A stretch of 64,000 nucleotides of DNA from assembly GCF_029227915.1 (NCBI RefSeq), contig NC_079881.1, positions 7,256,001 through 7,320,000 on the forward strand, given 5' to 3'. Under the pieces are notes generated by a model. The model searched no databases and was not told where the DNA came from. It saw only the letters and a list, made by a program, of their open reading frames with translations. The translations under genes and the position numbers were made by a program. This DNA comes from Hydractinia symbiolongicarpus. Lineage: Eukaryota > Cnidaria > Hydrozoa > Anthoathecata > Hydractiniidae. Positions 10,939-25,000 of this stretch are shown one piece after another (position 1 is the stretch's first letter; each line of letters starts with the position of its first letter).

Positions 10939-12586
10939 TATTTCTTTAGTTTCATACAATAGATAATAGCTGAACAAGCTAAGTATACATAGTAAAGTAT
11001 TCCTAAAGTCAAGGCCATACAATACCTCAAAAAATTAAGTAATTTAGAAGAAAGAACTAAAATCCTTATTTAGATTATAATTATTTTTGACAAAGTCATC
11101 GTTTACAAAAAAGTAAAGATGCAAGTTCAAGTGCCACTATTGCCCCTCGCTCGATCAATGATATATTTCGTAATTCTGGAAATCTCCCGCGGTTTAATCC
11201 AATTTCTGTTTAACTCGTATCTTTTAATGCTTACACAGCAATGGGAGGAATAAGAAGAGAAGCTAAATCGTTTCAAAAACGTGCCAATAGCACGAAAAAA
11301 GAACCATCTGTATTGTGTAAAAGTATTGTGTGCAGTATTTTTTTTAAAAAATTAACACAACTTCTCAAAGAAAAACCAAAAAAAATTAAAGATAGCTCCC
11401 TCCCTCAATACAAAAACATAACTAGCGCCCTGGACGATGAGACTACATTCACTGCAAAAAACGTGTCGGAGCCTGAGATTAAGGTTGGGAAGACGACGGA
11501 TGTGCTAATTTCGTTCCCAGCCCTTACGTTTTTGGGAATCCGGTTACCGTGGGTTAGAATACCACACGTATAATGTTTTTAAAAAGGACAGAGAAAACGT
11601 GGTTTTATTTTGATGACAAAGACAGACATTACCATGACATTAACATGACATTGCCTTTTCTTAATTACCTTCGTAATTCTTTAATGTAATATTTCTATGG
11701 TCCAATTCTGTAATCTGGTATTTTCTCCTAAAATTCTCAAGCACGTTCTCCAGTATAGCTAGCTATATCTTCTTTCACGACTTTTGTTGTATGTATTTTG
11801 CCAGTTTTTTCTTCTCAGCCCCTTATAACTTACCTAAAGAGGTATAGCTATCTACTCTAATTTTATTTATTTGGTGCCTAAAGTTGTTCTTATTGTGTTA
11901 CTATATTTTATCATTAAATACGATGATCTTAATAATCGTATTTTTTGTTGTCTTGTATAGCTAGCTAGCTAGCTAACCTGATTTAAGCTAAAAATTTGGT
12001 CCTATTTTTTCTCTATACCTTTTTAAATGTTTACATATTCTGCGGTATGCCCTTTTGGCTTTAACAATTGCGTGGCAGGGCAAAAAGATGCAGGCGCTAG
12101 GTGAAGTGAGGTTCTTTTCAGTTTGTTTTGTATTCAGTGAAAAGAGGTCTTATCCTGTGGATTTCTTATCTGGAAAATATTGCATTGTTGAGGTTTATAA
12201 ATTATTATCAAATGTAGATTGATGCCTTCTGATTTATTTGAATTCATTTAAAGTCCTAAGAATGCCTTTGTGTAACGAAATGAACTGATAATTACTTTGC
12301 TTTACTTGGAACCCCCATCTTTTTTCCTGCCATGTAAATGCCAAACTTGAGAAAGCTTACAGCAGAAAATGTAAACATTGGAATACCAAATCCACTTTGG
12401 TTGATATATATATTTGAAGTAATCAATCAAAACATCAAACTTGACAAACATGACACATAGAATTCATTCACATAGAGTTTTACATAGATTATTTATTGTA
12501 ACCAATGTCGATCAGGCATTCTGAATACGAAGACCAGAACCCATTTATGACAGCCAAGCTTAGTTTGAACTGGTATATTAATAAGA
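10939..12586. other. Intergenic; one unassigned ORF
   Basis: An ORF at 11241-11573 (+, 110 codons) is Lys/Ser/Thr-rich at first (VLCKSIVCSIFFKKLTQLL, EKPKKIKDSS) and then ordinary. It has no recognised family and no clear splice sites. An AGCT microsatellite lies at about 11957-11974. The remainder is AT-rich and without signal. Confidence 0.35.
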
Positions 12587-12720
12587 CAATATAAACTGTT
12601 TTGTCTGTCTATATATACCAAGAAGTATTACCTGAGGTCAAAAATTAAGACTGAGCTTGCGAGGTCGATACAAACGGAGGTAATATTTTTTTGAAGAGAT
12701 GGATAAAACAGTTTATATTG
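12587..12720. mobile_element. 134-bp fold-back MITE
   Basis: The left arm begins CAATATAAACTGTTTT and the right end is its inverse (AAACAGTTTATATTG). The inverted homology continues inward with gaps to a GTATTACCT/AGGTAATAT pair, so most of the element can pair with itself. It is non-coding and of unassigned family. Confidence 0.6.
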
Positions 12721-12848
12721 TATATTAACTGATTGCTATTTTGTTTGGAATTTTAGAAACCAGGATTATTTTTTAAAGATTTACTTGTGAAAAGTTTGTA
12801 AGAACAAGGTTTTGAAAAAGAGAAGAAAATGTATCAATTTTTCAAATA

Positions 12849-13195
12849 CCGTAATGCTTCGAATAAACTCCCCCTTCTATTAAACGCCCGCCTCGAATAG
12901 ATGCCCCTCCTTTTCAGTCATTTTTTAAATAGACGCCCCCTCGAATAGACGCCCCCCCCCCTTGAATAGACGCCCCTCCCTCATAAGGGGAGTTTATATG
13001 AGGAGATAGTAAAAGTATGCTTCTTACTTACTTACTTTTTTTCTAAATATTAGGTTTAAGGTTGAAAATTTAGCTTTTCGTTTTTGAGGTTCATTCTCTA
13101 AAACATGTGAATATCTTTTATTTTCTGTTGTGAAGATATATAAAAACTGCAAAAGAGACGAAGTGTAAAAAATTTAATAGACGCCCCCTTGAATA
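12849..13195. repeat. Repeat with GAATAGACGCCCC motifs
   Basis: The phrase TCGAATAGACGCCCC or close variants (AAACGCCCG, ATGCCCCTCC) recurs about five times between 12857 and 12975 and again at 13168-13190. The opening ACCGTAATGCTTCGAATAAA resembles termini of interspersed repeats seen in many invertebrates. It is non-coding; the class is uncertain. Confidence 0.5.
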
Positions 13196-15070
13196 GAAGC
13201 TTTTTTTACATTTTTTTTATATAGATGTACAAAAAGAAAACAAAACATTTGAATATCCATGTGTAGAAATTTTTTGAACCAAAGTGTATTCTTCATGTCC
13301 AGAGCATCAGGTTCTTGTTTTAAGTGCTGCTTATTAAGATGCCCTGAGTGTTAGGCGGATCTCAATGAGTATCAAGTTTGTTTCCAAGTACGCAACTCAG
13401 AACAGCATATTTAAAAAATAAATTACAAGCTACCGACATAGGAGATGTCCATAAGAGTTTGTTGATGTCTTCATTTCATTGCACCACAATGATTATATAA
13501 TTGAATTGTTATCTCATAACCACCATTTGTGGAAGTGTTGATGACATAAAATAAATAAATAAAATATATATAGGTGAAGGAAATTCAATGTAAAAAGGGT
13601 GGGTGGGTGGTTAACTGTAAGCTTAAGGTACATTTGAGGAACTAGTGCAGTGTAAGGTGTCAAATGACGAAGAGAAACCTAATGTATACTAACCACGAGT
13701 GCTAAAAAAACTGTACTTTTGTCACCACAATTTTCAATTGTTTCAGATAGTGACCCTCTTGTTCTTAACTAAATCACCTTAAATAGCCGGAAAAATATTC
13801 AATTTTCTATTGATCTTATATTTTTTAAAAAACTGTTTTCTTAATGTTGTCAAAGCAATGGTTATTGTAAGTAGTTTTAATATATATATAGTTTATTGAC
13901 TTTGAAAACAATCATGTGTCTATCACAAATTGTAAATAGCCCGTATTACCACTCCAATATTTAGCAAATAAAAGCGTATGAAATATCATGTTTTATGGAA
14001 TCGTCATTTGTCAATGGTGTGACTGTTTCAAAAATATTTATTTCAGTTACATAGTAATTTGTCTTAAAACAGTTTCTTATTAAGTTGAAACATTTTTTTT
14101 TAAATTTGCCACAATCTTATTATAAAAATGTTATTGAAGTGAAAACCCTTTCCTAATTGTTTCATTGCAATGAAAATCTTTTAAAATTTAAAAATTGTAA
14201 AAACGAGAATATCCATAGTCATTAATCCCGATAAATTTTAATCATTGGATGACAATAATAAAAATTTTCATAGCATAAGAAAATAGGTGAAATTTGAGAG
14301 TTTCTTATGTCATTTTTGGAGCATTTGTAAGATTTTAGGTACGCAGTGTATCACCACCTCAAAAAATTTCGATGTGCTATGCGTGTGATTTAAAAAAACT
14401 ACCTATATTACCAATTTTTTTAACTGTACTGACTAATGCCTACAAGCAATAAGGTGTTACTTTAGTTGGTTCTGGGGATTTAGATATCCTAAATAGGGTT
14501 TGTACAGGCTTTATTTTATACTTTTATTTTCTTATCCCTATAAAGTTTTGACGTTAAATGCCAAAGCTTTTTTTAATGCTTCATGCTTTAATATTTTATT
14601 AAGTTCTTCAGAGGTCCTTTTTTAAAAAAAACCACCATCTGTTTTTAAAAAAGTAAAAGTATATATTGCATGTGAGATATCAATACAATATAATGCAAAA
14701 GAATCAAATTTTCTGCTATTTGTGAAGTTCTTTGTATAAGTAAAAGAAAAGAAAACCTTTTTTTAATTTTTATTTTTAAAAACTCTGCAAATAGCTTCTA
14801 CCTGTGGAGGTTGCAAAAATTTGTCAGCTAAACCTTAGTGCACAAAAATTAAATGCATCTTAAACTTAAAATTAAATATTTCATGTGTTAAGGTGGATAT
14901 AAATCTCGTGGCTGGTCAAGTCCATTTATTTGGCAATCAAAAAAATCAGTGTATAGTAAAGCGAGTCTTTAATTAAACTTTGTAACTACCTATATGGGAC
15001 AAAAATGTATTTTAACAATAAAAAAATTCCATGCGAAAAAATGTGCACACGTTTTGCCAATAATATATAA
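13196..15070. other. No gene recognised
   Basis: AT-rich intergenic sequence upstream of the transporter gene. No ORF, RNA gene or convincing repeat is seen apart from short A/T microsatellites (for example AAATAAAT near 13548). Confidence 0.4.
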
Positions 15071-15208
15071 TCTATATTATAATGCCCGTATACGTCTGTC
15101 CGTCTGTCGTGCAAAATGGTATCTTAGCTGCGCAGGTAGCGAGACACACGTGATGTGGTATAAAAAGAATGGGCGAACCTGTAGATTTTTCCACAGGTTA
15201 ACGACTAT
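15071..15208 (+). mobile_element. Helitron-like non-autonomous element (copy b)
   Basis: This copy shows both ends. It opens with TCTATATTATAATGCCCG directly after an A, as Helitron 5' ends do. It ends with an imperfect hairpin (CCTGTAGA/TCCACAGG, 15178-15197) followed by TTAACGACTAT, where the terminal CTRR has decayed to CTAT. The length is about 138 bp. The inner sequence GTATACGTCTGTCCG...CAAAATGGTA...TTAGCTGCG is shared with copy a. Confidence 0.6.
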
Positions 15209-15939
15209 TACTACATATATTATTATTGGGAAAATTTGCATCTACAATTCTTTAAGGTGTAAAATATCTAGTTATAAGTGTTTAATTTGCCATGATTTTG
15301 ATTATATAAATGTCAAAATGTATTATTTCCAATTTTTTTGTAAATTTAAGATGTTTGCAGACATTTTCCTTAGCACTATCTAAAGTTTTTATACTTTGGC
15401 TACTCCCAAATTTTATAGTTTGTTTAATAATATCAACTTTTCGCGAATCTGTAATAAATAAAAGTACCCTTACTTTGTAAAAAACATTTCATGGCATATT
15501 AATAAAACAAAAATTGCTATTTTTTTCAACAATTTAATTTACCCCTAAGTGAAACTATTCAGTGTAAATATCGATTGTTTATTTATTTAGAGTTTTATGA
15601 TTATTACACTTTATTCTTTTCTGTATAGGAATGCCGTTGATAAACAATGTGTTATTTTCATTGCATGAACAAGTAGAGTAGAGAGTCTTTTCGCTCATAA
15701 AAGGCACGATTGGTTGCCGGTCAATTGTTCTTTTGTTTTTTTATCCTGATGGTTAATTGTCCAATTTTGGCAATCACTGAACGTTGACCACCTAGTTAAA
15801 GCATAGAAAATGATTTAAAAATTTGTGATTGGTGTATTCTTTCTCTGTAATACTTGAGCAGAATAAAATACTTGAAGTCATTATGTTTTCCTACCAACTC
15901 CAGAATTATCACAAAAAACTGAATGATACAGGATTTATT

Positions 15940-15990
15940 ATTTTTAAAAGTTTTTAGAGTTATGATGTAAATACAAATTCAATCGTCAGT
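15940..15990 (+). promoter_or_regulatory. Probable 5'UTR acceptor and 2-codon uORF before the transporter start
   Basis: AAAAGTTTTTAG ends at 15957, a pyrimidine-rich 3' splice-site look-alike 33 bases upstream of the ATG. Between it and the ATG lies ATGATGTAA (15962-15970), a minimal upstream ORF. The acceptor could serve a 5'UTR intron or spliced-leader addition; the sequence alone cannot decide. Confidence 0.35.
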
Positions 15991-16074
15991 ATGGGTAGTT
16001 TGTCATGGGTGATTAATTTTGCCAATTCAGTGGTTGGTGTTGGTGTTTTGGCAATGCCATATTGCTTTTATCAG
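15991..16074 (+). CDS. SLC38A10: SLC38A10-like exon 1 (start, TM1)
   Basis: ATG in context GTCAGTATGG; 28 codons, ends CAG|GTAAGT in phase 0. It encodes MGSLSWVINFANSVVGVGVL, the substrate/sodium-binding first helix of the family. A start this close to TM1 is normal for SLC38A10. Confidence 0.88.
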
Positions 16075-19000
16075 GTAAGTTTTATATTTTGTCACATTAG
16101 GCCATCATTTCTTTGCAGTATACTAATAGTGTATTTTGTGTTCAAAATGACTGTGAGCAGCTTTATTCTGAGTCTTTCATAATTTACTGACTGGTGAACC
16201 TGTGGATTCTTTGACTTATGTTTTAATTTCTGTTTCATTGCACAATTTTGCACTTTTCTGTTTTAGTGTGGAATATTACTGGCTTCATTGATGATTTTAT
16301 CTGCTGCAACACTGACAAAATGCACATGCGAATTCTTACTAAGATCAGCTAGTTACACCAGAAGAACAACATTTGAGCAAATTGGTAAAGTAATAAAAAT
16401 ATTGCCAATTTTCTTGATGACATGTGTATTATTTTTATAACATTTGTGTAAAAAATAGTGACAATATGCAAAATATGGTATGGTAGTATTTTGTTACCTA
16501 AAAGATTTAGAATTTAGCAAATGTTCTGCCACTACTTTTATGACCTGCTTTATACAGGGTTTGAATAAGAAATATAAAGTCGGTTTCCAAGAACCGACTG
16601 ATCGTAGAGAAAACCTCCTTGCAGCTGTGGTCAGGGTGGACTGTAGGCCACTTGCCATTGACCCCTTGTTAATGCAAATGGTGACATGCTAATTCAAGCT
16701 CTGTTATGAGAATGAAGCATGACTTCACTTGTGTCTGATCATTGCAGTGATAACGACAACTCCCAATTAAAAATACTTGTTGACTTTTCTAATAAAGCAT
16801 CTATATTTTTCTTTGATCACGCAAGAATAAAGCATACATTTAGAATAAAATTACGAAAATCAATTAGGAGCATTTTTTTTAATCATCTGATACTATACAA
16901 TTTCAAAATTTGCCTCTGGATTTGACCCAGTCAGGGCTAATCATTCCAAATGCGAATTTCCAGCTGTAACACCCAAAGCATTCGTCAAATGCCTGAATAT
17001 AGTTCTCTGATAAACAAGTTGTGGCAAGCTTAACCATGTTTTTTCTGATTAGAGCAACCTTTTTTAGTACTGCAAACAATATCCAACAAAACTTATCAGT
17101 GTTCTTGGCATGTCATCCAGGGTGGAGCTTGGAAAAGCTAATTCCTGCATTTTCTTGACATTTTTAATTTTTTTTTGTAATTTTACTACTAAAGAAGGCA
17201 AATTTTTAACTGCTAACAGTACTGGAAACAGTTAGTATTATAATAATGGCTAGCCTGGAGACCTGACATTAAAGCGTTGGGTTAAGCCACTAGTAATTGA
17301 GCGTTAAATGCCAGGTTAAGCACTTTTGTAGGTACCCCTTGTTGCACATCCTGTTTGGAGGCTTTAGTGCAGGTATATAATCTGTCATGCTTACAGCAGT
17401 AAATCTGTCTATTTCAGCAAAAGGTAGCAATAAATAAGGGCATGAATCTGGTTATAATTGAAGCCTGGGGAAATAACAATTTTGTATCTGTCTTAGGGGA
17501 AACTGTTCTGTTGGGAGAAATGTTAGGCTGGGGGGGGGGGGAGCATTGATTTCACTACATAAAAAAATTTGAAAATGGACATTTAAGAAGTCACATCACT
17601 CCTAAATCAGTGAGTTAAAAGTTAAAACCGAAAACAAACCTCCCTCGAAATAGCCACATTACGTTAGGTCATCCACAAAGTATGCGGTCATCAAAATAGC
17701 TTGGGTTTTTTAGTTTGTATTAATTTTTATTTCCAAATCTTTTTTGCTTTTTGAATTATTCAAAAAAAAAATAAAAAACAATCTGATAGAATTGCTTTTT
17801 CAACTGCTTCTAAACCGCCACAGAGGGTTTACCAAGCTCTCCTCTATTTTAAGGTCCGTTTATAAATATATCAATGTGTAAATGTGAGTCGAGAGAAAGA
17901 AAAATTTTGGTTTGCTGAACTATGGCACATTTGGCGTACGGTTTTTCAAGAAATTTGAACCCAGAGTTAGCTAAACACAAAACATTAAACCACTTTTACT
18001 TTGTTGACTAAATTGACTAAAGAAGATAAACAGAAATCTTGCTGGCAGATGAAAGAAAAAAGTATTATGTAGAAAGTATAATCAAAAAGCTTATTCTTTT
18101 TTATGGCCTAATACCAGACAGCTACGATGGAGGGCCAGATTTTTAATTGGTCATCAGCAATAGCAACTACTAACTTTCCAGCTACCTAACTTCCTGACTA
18201 TAAAAGTTGCCATACTTTTTTAATATGCTTAAGTAGCATATTTGAAAGTTTGCAACTTTCTTGTTTATACTAGATTATCTTGACATGCTGAAAAAATATA
18301 TTTTAGTCAATTGTATTCTGTATTTTTTTATAAGAAAAGAAACTTTGTTATTTAGCTTATCATATTTATGGACGCCTTGGGAAGCTTGTTACTGAAATCA
18401 GGTATGTGCTATTATTTTTGTATATATATTTTAAAGATGGGGTATCATATTAAGACTGTATTGATCGATACAAGTGAGAGCTAATCTACATTACAGTCTC
18501 ATGATTGATTATATATATTACAATCTTGCGTTGTAAACCATGAAGGTTGTTGACTTCTAAAAAGTCATACGTTTAATTCTCTGTAATAAATAATATATCC
18601 CTTTCGTCAAAATACAATCTATATAAGACTCAGCAATATTTATTTATTTTCTACAGTTAGCTGTGTGCAGTTGAACAGCAAAAATATGGTCAAATTATGC
18701 TTGCAGAATACTCCAAATCTAGGCATAAAACCATAGCTTTGGTCTTTATAAACTATTTTTCTTAAACTATTTTTTCATAAACTATTTTTTATTCATTTTC
18801 AATGTTTTTATTAAGACCAAAGTTTTCCTCCCAGTTTAATTGATTTTGTTGCTATGCTCAAAAAGTTGGATGGGATACAGTGCAAAAAAAATTCTATAAT
18901 CTTAATCTTTGGAGTGTATTTGGAGGTTTATTTGGGAAAAGTTAACTTCTGTGTGTTTCTTGTCGTTTTCACTCTTTGTATTTTTTTTTTTATTATTTTC

Positions 19001-22000
19001 AGTATAATTGGTCTTTTACTTGGTACGCTTGTTGCATTCCAAGTTGTGATAGGTGATCTCGCTCCAGCAATAATACATAACACATTTGGTTTGCAGGTAT
19101 GAAATAAGATTTCAAAATCTATCAGGTCTATTATTTTAATCGAAAAAAAAAATGACTGTAAAATTTATTTCTGTTAGGAGGCAGAAATTGTGTTATATAT
19201 TTATTGTGAATTTGGCTTTTGATGAAGAGTCTTATAAAGTTAGATAAACTGGGTTTTCTGTAACTGTGTTTTTATTTTTAGGAATCATGGGCACTGAGAA
19301 CAATTGTGATGATAGCATCCTGCGGTCTGATTATTCCAATTAGCTTGATGCGAAATGTGTCCAGTTTAGCAAGTTTGAATGCAATATCAATGGCATTTTA
19401 CATGTTTTTTATATTCGTGGTATGTATTTTGTTACAAGAAATATGATGAATTGGAAACTATGCATGTTCTCCAGGTATTATGCATAATAACACTAACCCT
19501 AAGTGGAAACTATGCAAAACATCCAGTTAATATTTTTTTTAATTAATTTTCTTTTTATTAATTTTCCGTCATTGACAATTTAGGACACTTTATTTGTCAT
19601 CTGATCTTCTGGTAAAAAAGGAAGAAAAAATATCTATCCTCTTTAAGACATTCGTTTCAGACCTTAGCTTTTTTCTCAATAAGAAATTTGAAAACGAATC
19701 GCGAAAATTTATTTTGTAGAAGCTTAGAGTTTTAGATATCGCGAAAGTGTTTCTCGTGAAATATATATGAAATTTTTTCAAACTTTTAATCAAAGTGTTT
19801 TTAATCAAAGAACAATTTTTTAAAGAATCACATTAAGAATTATTTAAGGTTTAAAATTTGATTTTCTAAAAATTACAACGGTGAAGAAAAGTGTGTTGTT
19901 GGGAGTAAATAATACTAAAAAGTGTGGACGAATACCCGATAATGTAGACAAATATGGGATTTCTGCATTATTACTATATTATTATCTTATCTAGATTGTT
20001 TGTTTTGCATTACCAAGTATATATCTAAAAGATTGGTGGAACAAAGTCAACTTCTGGAATTTTTCTGCATTCTTTCAGTGCTTACCGATTATTTCAATTT
20101 CTTTCACATGCCAAGCGTAAGCACTTTTCGTAATGCATGGATTTCATTATTAAAAAATAAAGTTCTGGGTTTGGTTCTTTAAATAGGAACCGCAGCTTTC
20201 GCATGAATATTTTCAGCCTAATTTTTTCAGTCTCTTACTCTGCCCAGTGATTCCTTTTACTTGTTGAGTTTAATATATTGTTGTAATTCTGCAATGTTGT
20301 TTTAGGCAAGTTTTAGTCATGTACAGTGCACTACCAGATCCTAACATGAAAGTCATGACAGAAATCATTAACAAAGCCATCAATCTTGTGGCAGGGATAT
20401 ATATTACGGTGGGTTGTCTAATGTCATGCTCTGTTGAAGATATTATTTTGGTTTGTCTGTTCAGTATTCATATTAATGTGGAAAGTTTATCATTTCTTGA
20501 ACGTGATAGTTTAGTAGGTGACTTTTCGGGAGATCATTCTCCCATCATCAGGGAAAGTGGAATGATGTGGAGGCTGTATTTATATAATTGCAGAGGACCA
20601 AAATTCATAAAAATTAACCAATCAGGAACAAGCTGATAATTATAGCTAATTAGGGTACTTAATAGTTCTGTGTTGTGCAGAAGCTGAAATTTTTTCCTTC
20701 TTCTAACCATTACATTTAGACTATTAATTTCTGCTAGTATTATTCTTTGAAAAATAATAAGTAACAGAAATCCGATCTGGAGGTCTCGTGGATGCCATTT
20801 CTGTAATTAACAGCGGTTTAAGATTTTACACTAGTCTCCCGGAATTTCTTTTGTGTTTTACCTAACATTGTCTAAAAATCAGGCTAATTTTCTAATCTTT
20901 AAAGTATTAGTGACTTTTGAGAACCTTGTTCCAGGAAACTGACAAGGCACAAAAGTAACAATAAGGATAAAAACTTATAAAAAATAAAAAGGCGTTAAAA
21001 AAACGCATTAGAAAATAAACGAAATTCGATGTAAAAATGTTTATCTTTCATTTGAGAATGGGTTTATGGACAACCAGTTTGTTTTTTTGCTTCAAAACAT
21101 TTGCAATGTCAACTGGCTTTCAACAAACTTTAATTGCACCGAGTGAGTGGACCGTATCAGGACCATACTATTTCTGTTTTTGCGTCAATCAAACAAGGAG
21201 AACAAAGTGCGCATGCGTGTAAGCTTTGTATTGCAATTACTAGAAAAATGATTTTTTATACTTTAGGTTTTAAATAAGTATTGAATGTGTTAAACGTTAC
21301 ACTTTAATATGGGCCATTTTAATTTAACGTGAATTTTTAAAATTCGCGTTAATTTTGTTCCTCGTTAATTTTCTTGAATAAGAGTATACACATACGTGGC
21401 ACCTTTCAGTTTTATTGTTAACTCGGTCGGTTTCTGTTTGTCTAGGTTGGGACGTTCGGCTACATTTCATTTTTCCAAGATGGTATACATGGAGATATTT
21501 TGGAGAATTTTCCACATGGGTTTTTCACAGATGGAATAAAATTTGGTGAGTGTATCGTATACGTTAAAACAATTCTGTTTATCGTTGTCAACCTTTCGTA
21601 AGATGGTGAAAAGCGATTTTCACATCGTAGCAGGAGTAGTATTTGTCTTTTAAACACAATATTTTGGTAAATGACTGTATAATTTTTTTGGGACTTCAAA
21701 AAGTTTAACATTGTAAAAACTAACTGTCTCGAACCGTCATGATTCAGCTCTAACCGAAAAGTTACAGAGAAGTATTTCTACTGCTGTTTTGAAGAAGTGT
21801 ATGAGCCTATAATCACCGGTTTTTTGAACAATTTGTCTGTTTGAATAAGTATTTATATTAGAACGTTACAAATTTCTGTTAGTTTAATATTCACACTTCC
21901 TTATTTCATGATTAGTGTCTTTTTTTTGTTATTTTATTCCCCCACTAGTTCGCATTTCATCAGCTAGCTGGTTGTTATTCAGTAATCTGTTTCCTAACTA

Positions 22001-25000
22001 GCTTTCCTATCACACCTGAAACATTCAGCCACAAAGCTATGTGGTACATGGACATGAACTTAGCAAATTCAGATTTAATTCCCATATAGCAGTTTTGAGT
22101 TTAATGATAAAACTTATTGCAGGAAGAAGCTATAGTTATACTGATTTACTGCTCTGGAAGTAGCTATCACAAAAATGAATTTCTGTTCGTTGTTGTTTTG
22201 GTGGTTTTAAAATAACCTTATTTTACTTTCAATAGGTTTCTGGCTTTCTGTTATTCTCAGCTTTCCACTCATTGTTTTTCCCGTCCGTGCTGCCATCAAT
22301 TCGTTACTCTTTGCAAACAAAAGACAGGTATGAACAATCATTTTTTGCCTCTACTGCAAAGCCTAAAGTTTTAGGTTGTTTTGAATTTCCTGTTTGTAGG
22401 TGTGCAAGTCTAAAGTGCATGTTTGTTTTGCCGGAAGCAATTTATGAGAATATATTCCGCCATATTTATCAATAGTTCACGATACGCGAAAATTTCCTTC
22501 GCGAAATTCTTGATTTTCAAACCCTTAATTACTGAATATATTTATCGCGAAAATTTCCCGCATCCTTTTTATCGTGCATTTTTACTATAACGTGTTTTAC
22601 TTTTTTGGGAGAAGGCTTGCAGGTAGATAGCTAAGTATCGCATTTGTTATTTAGGCCTGCGATACTTTGGGTGTCCTTATAACAATTGGCTCCTGTTACG
22701 GACATACCACATGGATACTTAATGTAGTGAAGAGATCAATTTAAATAATCGATCAAAAACTGTTACCCTTCACAGCATGCTCAGAGAGAGAAATAAAATA
22801 TAACAAAAATATAAAAAAAATATTTAAAAGTTAGAATGTAATAAAAAACAACAACAATTTCTATTCTTTCTATTCTCAAATGTTGGCAGTTTAGAGAAAC
22901 CATGTACATATTTGATTTGCTTATAAGCAAATTCATTTTCAAGTATGTTTCAAGATAGCCACACCTAAAATAACTTAAAAAATGGATTCTTCCTAAAATC
23001 TCCTAAACTTGTTCATGGTGACAATTACGTTTTTTTATATTGTAAATTTTTTTTATTCTGTTTTTTTTTATGACAACAAATTGATTATATGTTTAATCCT
23101 GCAACAGGCATAATAAATTATGTTTATATAATTATGCTTGTACTGGTAATTTCCTCCTTAATGTTTGGAAAGTTCTCAATCATCCCCAATATTAAAAAGT
23201 CTTTTTAAAACTCCATTAAATGTAGACTTTTTATCCTTAAATCTCTTTAATTTTTCATCACAAAACTATATAGTTTGTCACATGTTTTTATTTTCAAAAT
23301 AAATAGAAATGTTACACAAAATAATTTGTTCTTCAAACGTGGTTTTACTTTTAAAATATCCTGAAATATTTTCAGTTTCCTGATGTCGTTAAATCTCCTT
23401 AAGGCTCCTCAGCTTTGCTTTAAAAAAATTAAACCATCTCAAAAAAGGTTGAAAGTCCTTGAATTTATCTCCTCAAAGTTGACTCTATAAAAAAGAGTGC
23501 CAAGCCTTCAGATAGTAATCTGTATATCTTTAAATGTCGTGAAATAATAATTCAACTTTAAAATATCGCTTTTGTTTTAGGGCGTACTACATGATGTTAT
23601 TTCTAGCGCATCAGATTACATCGCACCCGATCAGTTCACCTATATTACTGTTGGTTTAGTTACCAGTACGCTAGTGATTGGGATATTAATTCCAAACAGT
23701 AAGTACTTTTGATTGGTGTGTTTTGTTATAGAAGTCTGAGGAGAAATGTTTTCTACTGATTAAAAAATATCTTTTATTGACACTGTTTTTTCGGTACGTT
23801 TCATCTTGTGTCATTTTGCGGTGTGTATGCCTGTTTATCTGCTTCGTTCGATATAAATAGGGAAAAAGGGAGTAGAAATGAAAAAATTTAAAAATAGTTA
23901 AAAATTTTACAATTAAGACGACTTATCTGTGCCATGGATGGCAATCCATTTTTAATTTATTTAGCAAGTATCAGCATCTATCGATTTTCATTCTAGTTGA
24001 AACTGTATTGTCGATAACCGGTGCACTCGTTGGGACGTTTCTCTGTTTTGTTTTCCCTTCCGCATTGTTTCTAATGTCAGGCGCTAAAGACCACATGAAA
24101 AGGCTTGCGCAGGTAGGTCAATGATATTTTACAACGGGATTCTCGCTCTTTTAGAAATTGTCAGAAAGCTTGAAGTTATAGGCAAAATGTTAGGAAAAAT
24201 TGACAGAAATTTTAAACTTCCCACTAAGTCCACGTATTGCATATGCTTCTTATTCTAATATAACGTTTTTCAATGACAGTTTTTATCTTCAGCTTGTATA
24301 TGTTTCAATCTTTTTTTCTTCTTCATGTATATTGCACATTTTCTTCTTCCTTAAACAGTTAGCTTGTCAGTCATCATCAGTCACAGCTAGAGGAAAAAGT
24401 TGGGAAGAAAATTTGAAAATATAAGAATTTTTACCTAAAAATGCCAGGAAAATAATGTCAGAAATTTTGAGTGTATAAGATTTTATAATGAATTTATTAA
24501 CATATTTATCAATTTCTACGCGTTCCTCGCAATGCACTACTTTTCCACGTTAAGTGACCCGAAAAAAATAAATATCTAATGGTTTTAGTTTATCTTGGTA
24601 GCAAGTACCATTGCTATGGTATTGAGCACCATGTCTGTCCTGTCAGGTGTTCAGCATAACCAACCACGCCCTGCACATAAAGTACATGATGCTGCCGCTC
24701 CTATGCAACAAGTTGGGGGTGACAACGCCCATCTAAACAATGCCGCTTTAGACGCTGTCGTTAAAGCGACTGATGCAGTTAAGAGTAGAGTAAATGTGGA
24801 GGAAATCAAGAATAAAGGCGTGCATCAATTTGGTCATGTGAAAGACGAAAATGAAGTTAACGTCGCCGTGCAACAAGTCGATACGTCGGCGCCAAAGCTT
24901 TCAGCTGATCAAAATCATGATGGTGCAAAACCTCTGGAGCCACAGGTAAAGGAAAATGAGTCGAGGATGGAAAAGAAAGCTATAGTAGAAAATGTTCAAG

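Noticed and set aside
20000-20182. 60-codon + strand ORF overlapping transporter exon 6
   Set aside because: Wrong frame; the in-phase reading from 19995 matches the transporter family and joins its neighbours.
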